Below are positions 4,988 through 12,633 of a DNA stretch of 17,238 nucleotides, one piece after another; the stretch's first letter is position 1, and the number at the start of each line of letters is the position of its first letter. The notes beneath the pieces were generated by a model, which saw only the letters and a list, made by a program, of their open reading frames with translations, made no database searches and was not told the origin of the DNA. The stretch is from UMGS1002 sp050946195. GTDB lineage: Bacteria > Bacillota > Clostridia > Oscillospirales > CAG-272. A program made the translations under genes and the position numbers. The stretch spans positions 1 through 17,238 of the forward strand of contig JBMNUI010000045.1 of the NCBI GenBank assembly GCA_050946195.1, read 5' to 3'.

Positions 4988-7216
4988 TTACATTCTGTCG
5001 TGGAAGGTACGGGAGATAACCTCGAGCTGTTTGTCGCGCGAGAGCTTGTTGAAGTTCACAGCATAGCCCGAGACCCGGATGGTGAGGTTGGGGTAAAGCG
5101 TCGGGTCGTTCATGGCGTCGACAAGCATCTGGCGGTTGAGCACGTTGACGTTGAGGTGGTGCGCGTTCTGCGCGAAGTACCCGTCAAGAATTGCCGCCAG
5201 CTTTTCTGCCCGCTCGGCGGTGTTGGAGCCGAGTGTTCCGGGGATTACCGAGAAGGTGTTTGAAATCCCGTCGCGGCAGAAGTTGTAGTCAATTTTAGCC
5301 ACCGAGTTGAGCGAGGCAAGCGCGCCCTCCAGCTCACGCCCGTGCATCGGATTGGCGCCCGGCGCAAAGGGCTCGCCGGCTCGCCGGCCGTCGGGCGTGT
5401 TGCCGGTCTTTTTTCCGTAAACCACGTTTGAGGTGATGGTCAGGACAGAGAGGGTATGCTTGGCGCCGCGGTAGGCCGATGTTTTTTTGAGTTCGTTGTA
5501 AAAGTATTCGGTTATCCATGCGGCGATGCTGTCCACCCTGTCGTCGTCGTTGCCGAATTTCGGGAAATCGCCCTCGGTTACAAAGTCGGTGATAAGCCCG
5601 CGCTCGTCCTTTATCGGGGTGACTTTGGCATATTTTATCGCGCTGAGCGAGTCGGCCAGCACAGAGAGTCCGCTGACGCCGAAGGCCATCAGGCGGTTCG
5701 GCTCGGTGTCGTGGAAGCTCATAATCAGCCGCTCGTAGGCGTACTTGTCGTGCATGTAATGGATGACATTCATTGTGTTGACATAAAGCCTTGCCAACCA
5801 CGACAGGTAGAACTTAAGGCTCTCGACAACCTTGTCATAGTCAAGCGGCACACCCTCGGGGAAGACCTCGCCGACCGGGCCTATCTGCACCCCTTCGATT
5901 TCATCCCGCCCGCCGTTGAGCGCCATGAGCAGCACCTTCGGCAGGTTGCAGCGCGCGCCGAAGAACTGCATCTCACGGCCTTCGCGGAGCGCCGAGACAC
6001 AGCAGGATATCGCGTAGTCGTCGCCGAATATCGAGCACATCAAATCGTCGTTTTCGTATTGTATTGCATTGGTGTCAAGCGTGACCTTCGCGCAGAACTC
6101 CTTGAAGGGGCGGGGCAGGTTTCTCGACCACAGCACCGTGATGTTGGGCTCGGCCGAGGGACCCAGGTTGTAGAGCGTGTTGAGCATACGGTAGCTGGTT
6201 CTCGTGACAAGGGTTCTGCCGTCGATCCCGGTGCCGCCTTCGGATACCGTCACCCATACCGGGTCGCCGGCAAAGAGCTCGTTGTACTCGGGGGTCCGCA
6301 GGTGGCGTATCAGCCGCAGCTTGATGACAAGGTCGTCGATAAGCTCCTGCGCGTGAGCTTCGTCGAGCGTGCCCTCCTTCATGTCGCGCTCGAAATAGAT
6401 GTCGAGGAAGGCGGTGATTCTGCCGATGCTGTTGGCGGCGCCGTTCTGCTCCTTCTGTCCGCCGAGGTATGCAAAGTAGAGCCACTGAACCGCCTCATAG
6501 GCGTTCTCGGCCGGCCGCCTGATGTCGCGGCCGTACCGGGCGGCCATCTCTATCAGGGCGTTCATGAACTCAAGCTGCCGCGCGATGTCCTCGAGCAGGC
6601 GGATGTTCTCGCCGGTCATGTCCCGCTCGCCGATAATCTGGCGGTCGCGCTGCTTTTCGGCAATCAGGCGGTCCATGCCGTAGAGCGGCAGCCGGCGGTA
6701 GTCGCCGATAAGCCGCCCGCGGGCGTATGCATCGGGCAGGCCGGTGAGGATTCCCGCGTGCCGCGCCTTTCTCATGGTGTCGGTATAGACCCGGAAAACA
6801 CCCTGATTGTGTGTCGTCCGGTATGAGAACTCATGCCGCACCCGCTCGTCGATTTCGTAGCCGTAGGCGCGGCAGGCCTGCTCGGCGTTGCGAAAGCCCG
6901 CAAAGGGGTTGAGGGGGCGGACCAGCGGCTTTTCGGTCTGCAGCCCCAGGATAATATCGGTACCTTTCATGATATAGCCCGGCCCGTAGCTTAAAATCGA
7001 GGAGGCGCGGGTGGTATCGACGTCAAAGACGCCGCCCCGCTCCCGCTCGATTTTCAGCAGCATTTTGACATGCTCCCAGAGCTTCTTTGTCCGCTCGGTC
7101 GGGCCCGAAAGGAAGGATGCGTCGCCGTAGTAGGGGGTATAATTTCTTCGTATGAAATCCGAAACGTCGATTTTCTCACACCAGTCGCCCCGGTTAAAAT
7201 TTCTCCATGCGTCCAT
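4988..7216 (-). CDS. pflB: Pyruvate formate-lyase (formate C-acetyltransferase)
   Basis: This 742-residue enzyme converts pyruvate and CoA to acetyl-CoA and formate in anaerobic central metabolism. The adjacent active-site cysteines are C405-C406 (AISCCVSA), a PFL hallmark, and the radical glycine is G717 in RVSGYAV, 26 residues from the C-terminus. Size and both motifs match true PFL; dehydratase-type relatives lack the Cys-Cys pair. The ATG at 7216 is chosen because GGAGGAG lies 6 bases upstream; the in-frame Met at 7237 would add seven residues and lose that site. It is the first gene of the pflB-pflA unit and is preceded by a ZTP riboswitch with a terminator, so its transcription is expected to rise when ZTP builds up, that is when 10-formyl-tetrahydrofolate is short and formate is needed. 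Confidence 0.97.
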   Translation of the reverse strand: MDAWRNFNRGDWCEKIDVSDFIRRNYTPYYGDASFLSGPTERTKKLWEHVKMLLKIERERGGVFDVDTTRASSILSYGPGYIMKGTDIILGLQTEKPLVRPLNPFAGFRNAEQACRAYGYEIDERVRHEFSYRTTHNQGVFRVYTDTMRKARHAGILTGLPDAYARGRLIGDYRRLPLYGMDRLIAEKQRDRQIIGERDMTGENIRLLEDIARQLEFMNALIEMAARYGRDIRRPAENAYEAVQWLYFAYLGGQKEQNGAANSIGRITAFLDIYFERDMKEGTLDEAHAQELIDDLVIKLRLIRHLRTPEYNELFAGDPVWVTVSEGGTGIDGRTLVTRTSYRMLNTLYNLGPSAEPNITVLWSRNLPRPFKEFCAKVTLDTNAIQYENDDLMCSIFGDDYAISCCVSALREGREMQFFGARCNLPKVLLMALNGGRDEIEGVQIGPVGEVFPEGVPLDYDKVVESLKFYLSWLARLYVNTMNVIHYMHDKYAYERLIMSFHDTEPNRLMAFGVSGLSVLADSLSAIKYAKVTPIKDERGLITDFVTEGDFPKFGNDDDRVDSIAAWITEYFYNELKKTSAYRGAKHTLSVLTITSNVVYGKKTGNTPDGRRAGEPFAPGANPMHGRELEGALASLNSVAKIDYNFCRDGISNTFSVIPGTLGSNTAERAEKLAAILDGYFAQNAHHLNVNVLNRQMLVDAMNDPTLYPNLTIRVSGYAVNFNKLSRDKQLEVISRTFHDRM

Positions 7217-7301
7217 CTTTTTCTCCTCCTCTTGCATAAATAGGAAACATCATCCGAAAAATTGCGACAGAATATCAATGATATTTTGCCGCCACAAGAG
7301 T

Positions 7302-7350
7302 AAAAAATACGCCCGGGCAGATTATCGGAGTGATAAAATCTGCCCAGGCG
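7302..7350 (-). terminator. ZTP-controlled intrinsic terminator ahead of pflB
   Basis: On the minus strand CGCCUGGGCAGAU (from 7350) pairs with AUCUGCCCGGGCG (ending 7310), extended by a further short helix around a loop ACUCC, then UAUUUUUU. The 5' arm contains CGCCUGGGCA, the conserved 3' core of the ZTP aptamer, so ligand-bound aptamer and terminator are mutually exclusive: an ON switch. Confidence 0.92.
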
Positions 7351-7414
7351 TTCGGCTCTTTCCTTATCCGTTCCACCACAGTTATTTCTGTGTTACGCCA
7401 GTCGCGGATAAGGG
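7341..7414 (-). promoter_or_regulatory. ZTP riboswitch (pfl motif)
   Basis: The RNA shows the two ZTP subdomains. P1 is CCUUAUCCG (7413-7405) with CGGAUAAGG (7370-7362), 9 bp. Inside it are the conserved GACUGGCG and a P2 of CACAG/CUGUG. The 3' part has GCCG and CGCCUGGGCA. The diagnostic pseudoknot pairs GGCG (7399-7396) with CGCC (7350-7347). This class senses ZTP/ZMP, which accumulates when 10-formyl-tetrahydrofolate limits purine synthesis. Its placement before pflB is the arrangement after which the motif was first named. Confidence 0.94.
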
Positions 7415-7438
7415 AATTTATTCACTTTTTCCACCATA

Positions 7439-7467
7439 ATTATAGCAGGAAATGAAGGAGTTGTCAA
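7439..7467 (-). promoter_or_regulatory. Sigma-A promoter of the pflB-pflA operon
   Basis: TTGACA (7467-7462), 17 bases, TATAAT (7444-7439), both perfect consensus. The start is expected near 7432, about 20 bases before ZTP helix P1. No redox-type operator palindrome is obvious over it. Confidence 0.92.
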
Positions 7468-7542
7468 GACTTATATCATGATTTTTGTTGTAACACTTTT
7501 TTGTAATCCTACACGCGGACATACCGCCCAGCCCCGGCGCTA

Positions 7543-7571
7543 TTGACAAAAGCAGGACCTTGTGGTAACAT
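7543..7571 (+). promoter_or_regulatory. Probable promoter of pheS-pheT
   Basis: TTGACA (7543-7548), 17 bases, TAACAT (7566-7571). A perfect TATAAT occurs at 7579-7584, but no -35 box is at the right distance from it. The leader would be only about 55 bases, with a small GGCAGC/GCTGCC hairpin (7599-7614) before the ribosome site, so there is no room for a T-box. Confidence 0.65.
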
Positions 7572-7631
7572 TACATAGTATAATCTGAAGCATATACAGG
7601 CAGCTCCGGCTGCCGCAAACGGAGTTTATTT

Positions 7632-8651
7632 ATGAAGGAAAAAGCCAAGCGTATAAAGGCGGAAATCGAGAGGAGCCTGGCTGACGTGTCCACTGTCGCC
7701 GGGCTGAAGGAGGTCCGCTCCAAATACTTAAGCCGCTCGGGCGAGATACCGGCGCTGCTCAAGCTGCTGGGCAGCCTCCCCAAGGAAGAGCGTCCCGAGG
7801 CCGGCAGGATTATCAATGAGCTGAAGAACTGGGCCGAAGAGGTTTTCGACAGCCGCGAGGCAGAGCTTGCCGTAAAAGAGCTTGAAGAGCGCTATGCCCG
7901 AGAAACACTCGATATATCTATGCCTGCCGAGTTCCGGCGGGTCGGCACACTCCACCCGGTGACGCTGGTGCGCGAGGAGCTGGTCCGCATTTTTTCGGGC
8001 ATGGGCTTTATTGTATATGAGGGGCCCGAAATCGAGGACGATTACCACAACTTCACGGCGCTCAACACCCCGCGCGACCACCCGGCACGTGACAAGCAGG
8101 ACACCTTCTACATCAACGAAGATCTGCTGCTCCGCACCCAGACCTCGCCGGCGCAGATACGCATGATGGAGACCACAAAGCCGCCCTTCAAGGTGGTAAG
8201 CCCGGGGTGCACCTTCCGGCGCGACGACGACGCCACCCATTCCCCGATGTTCCAGCAGATGGAGGGGCTTGTAATCGACCGGGGACTGTCGCTCTGCGAC
8301 CTGCACGGCCTGCTCGATATAATGGCGAAAAATATGTTCTCAAGCGATGCAAAAACACGCTTCCGACCCTCGTACTTCCCCTTCACCGAGCCGAGCGTCG
8401 AGGTCGACGTGAGCTGTTTTGAGTGCGGTGGCGCGGGCTGCCGGCTCTGCAAGGGCACCGGCTGGATTGAAATTCTCGGCGCCGGGGTGGTCAACCGGCG
8501 GGTTATCGTCAACTGCGGGCTTGACCCCGACGAGTGGACCGGGCTGGCCTTCGGTCTCGGGCTTGAGAGAATCGCGATGCTCAAATACGGCATTAACAAT
8601 ATTTCGCTTTTCTATGACGGCGACGTGCGCATCCTGTCGCAGTTCAGATAA
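7632..8651 (+). CDS. pheS: Phenylalanyl-tRNA synthetase alpha subunit
   Basis: This 339-residue catalytic subunit of the cytoplasmic alpha2-beta2 PheRS activates phenylalanine and charges tRNA-Phe. The N-terminal 85 or so residues are the charged coiled-coil arm that contacts tRNA. Class II motifs follow: HPVTLVREEL (motif 1 region), RRDDDATHSPMFQQMEG near 196-212 (motif 2), and GLAFGLGLERIAML near the C-terminus (motif 3). Four cysteines, C262, C265, C270 and C273, form the knuckle seen in many clostridial PheS proteins. The ATG is preceded by GGAG 8 bases upstream. It lies 14 bases before pheT and is surely co-transcribed with it. Confidence 0.98.
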   Translation: MKEKAKRIKAEIERSLADVSTVAGLKEVRSKYLSRSGEIPALLKLLGSLPKEERPEAGRIINELKNWAEEVFDSREAELAVKELEERYARETLDISMPAEFRRVGTLHPVTLVREELVRIFSGMGFIVYEGPEIEDDYHNFTALNTPRDHPARDKQDTFYINEDLLLRTQTSPAQIRMMETTKPPFKVVSPGCTFRRDDDATHSPMFQQMEGLVIDRGLSLCDLHGLLDIMAKNMFSSDAKTRFRPSYFPFTEPSVEVDVSCFECGGAGCRLCKGTGWIEILGAGVVNRRVIVNCGLDPDEWTGLAFGLGLERIAMLKYGINNISLFYDGDVRILSQFR

Positions 8652-8665
8652 GGAGTAGGAAGGAT

Positions 8666-11101
8666 ATGTATCTGCCTATAAGCTGGCTCCGCGAGCTTGT
8701 GGACCTTGGCGGAGTCTCTTTGGAAAAAATAGAGGACAGCCTGTTTTCCTGCGGCCTTGAGGTCGAGGAAAAAAAACCGGTATCACCCGACATTTCGGGG
8801 GTTTACGCCGGCATTGTCACGCATATTGAGCGGCACCCCGACTCCGACCACATGTTTGTCTGCCTGCTCGACTGCGGCGAGCGCGGCCGAGACATACAGG
8901 TGGTGACCGGCGCGCAGAATGTCAGCGCCGGCGACTGCGTGCCGGTGGCTCTCCCCGGAGCTACCGTCTATGCACGCAAAAAAGGCGACACCACCTCCGA
9001 CCCCGAGGTCATCACCATAAAGCCCGGAAAGCTGCGCGGGGTTATTTCAAACGGCATGCTCTGCTCGGGCGAGGAGCTGGGGATTGACGACGACTGGTAC
9101 GACGGCGCGAGGGTGAACGGCATCATGAAGCTGCCGAGCGACCTTGCCCCGGGGACAGACGTAAAGCAGTATCTCGGACTTGACGATGAGGCCTGGGATA
9201 TTTCGGTCACCGCAAACCTCCCCCACTGCCAGTGCGCATACGGTGTCGCGCGCGAGCTCTCGGCCCTGCTCGACCGCAATCTGAACACCCCCGACATGAG
9301 CTACAGGACAATACCGGCCGCCAATGACGACAGCATCAAGGTCAGCGTCAGCGCGCCCGACCTCTGCCCGAGGTATATCGGCCATTATGTCAGGGATATA
9401 AAAATCGAGAGGTCGCCGGTCTGGATGCGCAGGCGGCTCATCATGTGCGGTATCAACCCCATTAACAATATTGTGGACATCACAAACTATGTGCTGCTCG
9501 AACTCGGCCAGCCGATGCACGCCTTTGACCTCGCAAAACTTCGCAGCCGCAGGATTGTGGTGCGCCGCGCAAGACCCGGCGAGCGCATTGTCACGCTTGA
9601 CGAGAAGGAATTTAAGCTCACAGAAGAAAACCTTGTAATTTGCGATGCCGAGCGGCCTGTGGCGCTGGCCGGAATCATGGGCGGGCTTGAGAGCGGGATT
9701 TCGGACGACTCCCGCGAACTGCTCTTCGAGGCGGCAAAATTCGAGCGCGGCAATATCCGGCGCACCTCGCGGGCGCTGGGCCAGAGTTCGGACTCCTCCC
9801 GCCGGTTTGAAAAGGGGGTTGACGAATACACGACCCGGCTCGCCATGGACCGCGCGCTGCATCTGATAGAGGAGCTCGGCTGCGGTACAATCAGCGCCAC
9901 CGACCTTGACGTGCAGGCCGAGCCGGACAAGCCCCGGACTCGGATTGAGACCACGATAAAGGCCATCAACGACGTGCTCGGCATTGAAATTCCGGCCGAC
10001 ACCATTGTCGGAATCCTGCGTCGGCTGAACTACGATGTTGAAACCGACGGGGATAAAATCACCGCTACAGCGCCGCCCTACCGCCTTGACATCGAAGGCA
10101 GCGCGGCCGATCTTGCCGAGGACGTCATTAAAATATACGGTTACGAAAATATTGTCCCGCGCTTCATGCCAAGCGCGGCGATAACCTGCGGGGGGTACAA
10201 CCGCGAACAGCAGAATACCGTCAAGTTCAAAAATCTCATGTGCGCCATAGGCTTTCACGAGATGATGAATTACTCCTTCACCTCGCCGGCCGAGCTTGAT
10301 ATGCTGCGCTTCCCGCCCGACGCCCCCGAGCGGAATGCCATCCGCATATCAAATCCGCTCAGCGAAAAATACTCGATAATGCGGACGACGCTGGCGCCGA
10401 CGGTGGTTAGAATCCTCTCTCACAACGCAAAGCGGGGTAACGATTCTGTCAGGATATACGAACTTGCCAATATTTTTGTGCCGAAGGGCGAGGGGCTGCC
10501 GGATGAGGTTCCGACGGTGGGATTCGGCATGTACGACACCGGCGGGGACGAGAGCTTCTTCACCGCCAAGGGCGTGCTCGAGAGCATAGCCGAAGCATTC
10601 AGGATAAAGTTCACCTACGAGAAAACCACAAAGCCATACCTGCACCCCGGAGCCACCGCAAAAGTCCTCTGCCAGAGCGAGGAGATAGGCTACTTCGGCC
10701 AGCTGGCCTATGATATTGCCGAGGAAAACGAGATAACCGTAAATGCATACCTCGGCGAGATCAATTACCGCAAGCTCTCAGCACTCTTTGACAACAAATT
10801 GGTCTACTCGCCGGTTCTGCCCTTCCGGGATATCAGGCGAGATTTGGCGCTGGTGGCGCCCGAGGACATGACCTGCGGGCAGATTGAGGAGGTTATCTAT
10901 TCAGCTTGCCGCGAAGTGAGTGGTGTCAGGCTGTTTGACGTCTACCGCGGCGCGCAGGTCGGCGAGGGCATGAAGAGCATGGCCTTTACCCTCACCTTCA
11001 CCCCGAAGGACCGCGAGCTGATGCCCGAGGACGTGGATAAATTCATCGCCAAAATCCTCCGGGCTCTCGAATACAAACTGGGACTCAAAATCAGGTCATA
11101 A
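8666..11101 (+). CDS. pheT: Phenylalanyl-tRNA synthetase beta subunit
   Basis: This 811-residue protein is full length for bacterial PheT. Domains in order, by eye: N-terminal tRNA-binding OB fold (about 40-150, with VVTGAQNV), B3/B4 editing domain (from about 208 to 370, including NNIVDITNYVLLELGQPMHAFD), B5 DNA-binding-like domain (about 405-475), a catalytic-like core, and a C-terminal ferredoxin-like anticodon-binding domain (about 714-811). The editing domain implies removal of mischarged tyrosine. The start has GGAAGG a few bases upstream. The pair is closed by the terminator at 11145-11172. Confidence 0.98.
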   Translation: MYLPISWLRELVDLGGVSLEKIEDSLFSCGLEVEEKKPVSPDISGVYAGIVTHIERHPDSDHMFVCLLDCGERGRDIQVVTGAQNVSAGDCVPVALPGATVYARKKGDTTSDPEVITIKPGKLRGVISNGMLCSGEELGIDDDWYDGARVNGIMKLPSDLAPGTDVKQYLGLDDEAWDISVTANLPHCQCAYGVARELSALLDRNLNTPDMSYRTIPAANDDSIKVSVSAPDLCPRYIGHYVRDIKIERSPVWMRRRLIMCGINPINNIVDITNYVLLELGQPMHAFDLAKLRSRRIVVRRARPGERIVTLDEKEFKLTEENLVICDAERPVALAGIMGGLESGISDDSRELLFEAAKFERGNIRRTSRALGQSSDSSRRFEKGVDEYTTRLAMDRALHLIEELGCGTISATDLDVQAEPDKPRTRIETTIKAINDVLGIEIPADTIVGILRRLNYDVETDGDKITATAPPYRLDIEGSAADLAEDVIKIYGYENIVPRFMPSAAITCGGYNREQQNTVKFKNLMCAIGFHEMMNYSFTSPAELDMLRFPPDAPERNAIRISNPLSEKYSIMRTTLAPTVVRILSHNAKRGNDSVRIYELANIFVPKGEGLPDEVPTVGFGMYDTGGDESFFTAKGVLESIAEAFRIKFTYEKTTKPYLHPGATAKVLCQSEEIGYFGQLAYDIAEENEITVNAYLGEINYRKLSALFDNKLVYSPVLPFRDIRRDLALVAPEDMTCGQIEEVIYSACREVSGVRLFDVYRGAQVGEGMKSMAFTLTFTPKDRELMPEDVDKFIAKILRALEYKLGLKIRS

Positions 11102-11144
11102 ATGCTCGGGCACTGCTCCACACCTCATTCAACGTAAAATTTTC

Positions 11145-11172
11145 AAGCGCGGGACCTACATCCCGCGCTTTT
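11145..11172 (+). terminator. Intrinsic terminator of pheS-pheT
   Basis: AAGCGCGGGA (11145-11154), loop CCTACA, TCCCGCGCTT (11161-11170), then TT. It is a perfect 10-bp stem 43 bases after the pheT stop codon; the U-run is short. Confidence 0.85.
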
Positions 11173-11459
11173 CTGCTAACAGTTTTCCGGCAAACTCCCG
11201 TTGATTTTGACGTTTGCTCCGCTCGAAAATGCTCAACTTTGGCAACCAGTGCCTTTATGGCGAGCTTTTTTATGATCCAAAACCCGCCGCGATGTTCGCT
11301 TAAATCCGATAATTGAGCTCTATGATATCCCTGCTGAACTGTATCCTATTAAATTCACTTCGCCAGCGGCAAAAGGAAGGGGATTCTCAGGGCGGAAACC
11401 ATAGGTTTCCCCCTGAGCGCATTTCTTTGTGCGAGCAAAGCAATAAACAAATAAAATCC
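11173..11459. other. Intergenic region between pheT and the DUF218 gene, no confident gene
   Basis: Nothing here has both a start and a ribosome site. At 11231-11271 on the plus strand, an imperfect stem (GCTC, GGCA with TGCC, GAGC) runs into six T and could be a weak second terminator. At 11386-11417 there is a 14-bp inverted repeat, CTCAGGG-C-GGAAACC and GGTTTCCCCCTGAG, with a 3-base loop and one bulged C. It lies 43 bases past the stop of the minus-strand DUF218 gene, so it may protect or end that mRNA, but no adjacent U-run follows on either strand. A minus-strand frame is open from about 11340 across the pheT terminator but has no start codon. Confidence 0.6.
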
Positions 11460-12341
11460 CTACATATTCCCGCTTAAACTGTTTGCAACCACCGAAAAGA
11501 ACTCGCGCGCCATGTAATGAATAATCAGCACGTTGCGATAGGGTGCCGCAATTCCCACGGCGTTTTCAGCCCCCGCACGGCGCGCAATCCTTGTCGCCCG
11601 CCAGACATGGAAATTGTTCGTGACCACCCCGATTTTAGCGGTCTTGTCGATTTTCTCAAGGCTGAAGGAGATATTTTCTTTAGTTGACGTGGACTTATCC
11701 TCAATTATTATGCGCTCTTCAGCAATCCCGCGCCGGGTCAGCTCGCGCCTCATGCATTCGGCCTCGCTTATATCCTCGCCGCTTCCCTGCCCGCCCGCGA
11801 CCACCGCGACGGTATTCGGGTTTTCACTCAGGTATTCATACGCCCGCTCAATCCGCCAGTACAGTGCAAAAGAAGGGGTTGTGCCCCGCACCTGCGCCCC
11901 GAGGACTATTATATAATCAAGCCCCGGCTCGCCCGTCTCGTTCATGCCCGAGATAACAAGGCACTCGACAACTATAAAGGCACAGATAAGCGCGGCAATC
12001 ATGGCGGCAATGGTAATCCGCAGCCACATCACGCGCCGCAACCTGACAAAAGGCCGCCGCCCTGCGGTAAACAGGCTACACAAACCAAAAAAGAGGACCG
12101 CTGCCGGCCAGATCCAGAGCATGTCAATTGCTCCTCCGGCCGCAATCAGGCAAATTACCCAATATACAAGGCAGAATACCGCCAGTACAAGCGGGATTAC
12201 AACAGACGCCAGGCGGAAGGCGCGCCGCTCCGCCCCCGCACCAAAGATCCCGCGGGTCTCGCGCAGCGTGCTGCGGTCCTCTCCGAGCTCGCCGGAGCGC
12301 CACGCCTGCCATTTGTTTTTAATGTATTTTATTATCCTCAT
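11460..12341 (-). CDS. YdcF/SanA-like DUF218 membrane protein
   Basis: The 293 residues comprise a basic N-terminal tail, three hydrophobic segments (about 43-68, 73-93, 107-131) and a C-terminal DUF218 domain (about 142-285). DUF218 landmarks are IIVLGAQVRG (144-153), VVAGGQGSGEDISEA (180-194), EDKSTSTKENI (214-224) and VTNNFHVWRA (240-249). Family members such as SanA and ElyC affect envelope integrity and peptidoglycan or its lipid carrier; the exact reaction is unsettled, so an envelope role here is inference. With three membrane segments the DUF218 domain probably faces outward. The ATG follows GGAAGG. It is a single-gene unit, divergent from the carboxypeptidase-like PBP gene, another envelope gene. 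Confidence 0.9.
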   Translation of the reverse strand: MRIIKYIKNKWQAWRSGELGEDRSTLRETRGIFGAGAERRAFRLASVVIPLVLAVFCLVYWVICLIAAGGAIDMLWIWPAAVLFFGLCSLFTAGRRPFVRLRRVMWLRITIAAMIAALICAFIVVECLVISGMNETGEPGLDYIIVLGAQVRGTTPSFALYWRIERAYEYLSENPNTVAVVAGGQGSGEDISEAECMRRELTRRGIAEERIIIEDKSTSTKENISFSLEKIDKTAKIGVVTNNFHVWRATRIARRAGAENAVGIAAPYRNVLIIHYMAREFFSVVANSLSGNM

Positions 12342-12497
12342 TTATCGGGTTCCTTCCTTGAGATTCCAGAAGCCGGATGAGTTTTCACTATCCGGCATTT
12401 TTTTCTAAAACTCCGGGTTTTTTATTTTTTTCACATCGGCTCCTCGCCTGCCGTACATTGGCAGCCGCACGGCATAATTTCTGCATTTCCTGCTATT
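12342..12497 (-). other. Long structured 5' leader of the DUF218 gene, unassigned
   Basis: About 155 bases separate the predicted start of transcription from the ATG. Two structured parts are visible. The first is a bulged hairpin: CGGC-UGCC-AAUGUAC-GGCA, an 8-base bulge GGCGAGGA, then GCCG (12467-12437). The second has two 7-bp pairings that interlock: GAGUUUU (12413-12407) with AAAACUC (12385-12379), and GCCGGAU (12396-12390) with AUCCGGC (12378-12372). The AAAACUC lies in the loop of the second stem, so they form either a pseudoknot or two alternative folds, about 30 bases before the start codon. I do not recognise it as a known riboswitch class. On the opposite strand the GCCGGAT stem runs into seven T and would serve as a plus-strand terminator. 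Confidence 0.55.
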
Positions 12498-12503
12498 TAT
12501 TAT

Positions 12504-12532
12504 ATTATAACACGGAAAAAGCGCGCAATCAA
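12504..12532 (-). promoter_or_regulatory. Sigma-A promoter of the DUF218 gene
   Basis: TTGATT (12532-12527), 17 bases, TATAAT (12509-12504). The start is expected near 12497, leaving the long leader described separately. Confidence 0.75.
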
Positions 12533-12569
12533 GCGGTGCTCCAAGGGTTTGTCAATTTTTGGATTGATA

Positions 12570-12598
12570 TTGAAATATCGCTTGACTTATGATAAAAT
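12570..12598 (+). promoter_or_regulatory. Sigma-A promoter of the carboxypeptidase-like gene
   Basis: TTGAAA (12570-12575), 17 bases, TAAAAT (12593-12598), about 30 bases before the ATG. A TTGACT inside the spacer has no matching -10 box. Confidence 0.7.
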
Positions 12599-12633
12599 TG
12601 CAACAATAGAAAATCTCTCATAAAGGTGGTTCA

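Noticed and set aside
5456..6826. Long open frame (456 codons) on the plus strand
   Set aside because: It is fully antisense to pflB, whose catalytic motifs are intact; the peptide has no family features, and such frames arise from high-GC codon use.
7579..7584. Perfect TATAAT ahead of pheS
   Set aside because: No acceptable -35 box at 16-18 bases; the TTGACA at 7543 pairs better with TAACAT at 7566.
9047..10258. Open frame of 403 codons on the minus strand
   Set aside because: It is antisense to pheT, which is complete and recognisable; no ribosome site or family motif.
11100..11342. Minus-strand open frame of about 80 codons downstream of pheT
   Set aside because: There is no usable start codon or ribosome site, and it runs through the pheT terminator into the end of pheT. 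It may be a decayed fragment, but I cannot support a gene or pseudogene.
12430..12450. Minimal AUG-UGA frame with a GAGGAG just upstream in the DUF218 leader
   Set aside because: The spacing between GAGGAG and AUG is only about 3 bases, too short for efficient initiation, and the GAGGA lies in a hairpin bulge; noted only as a curiosity.
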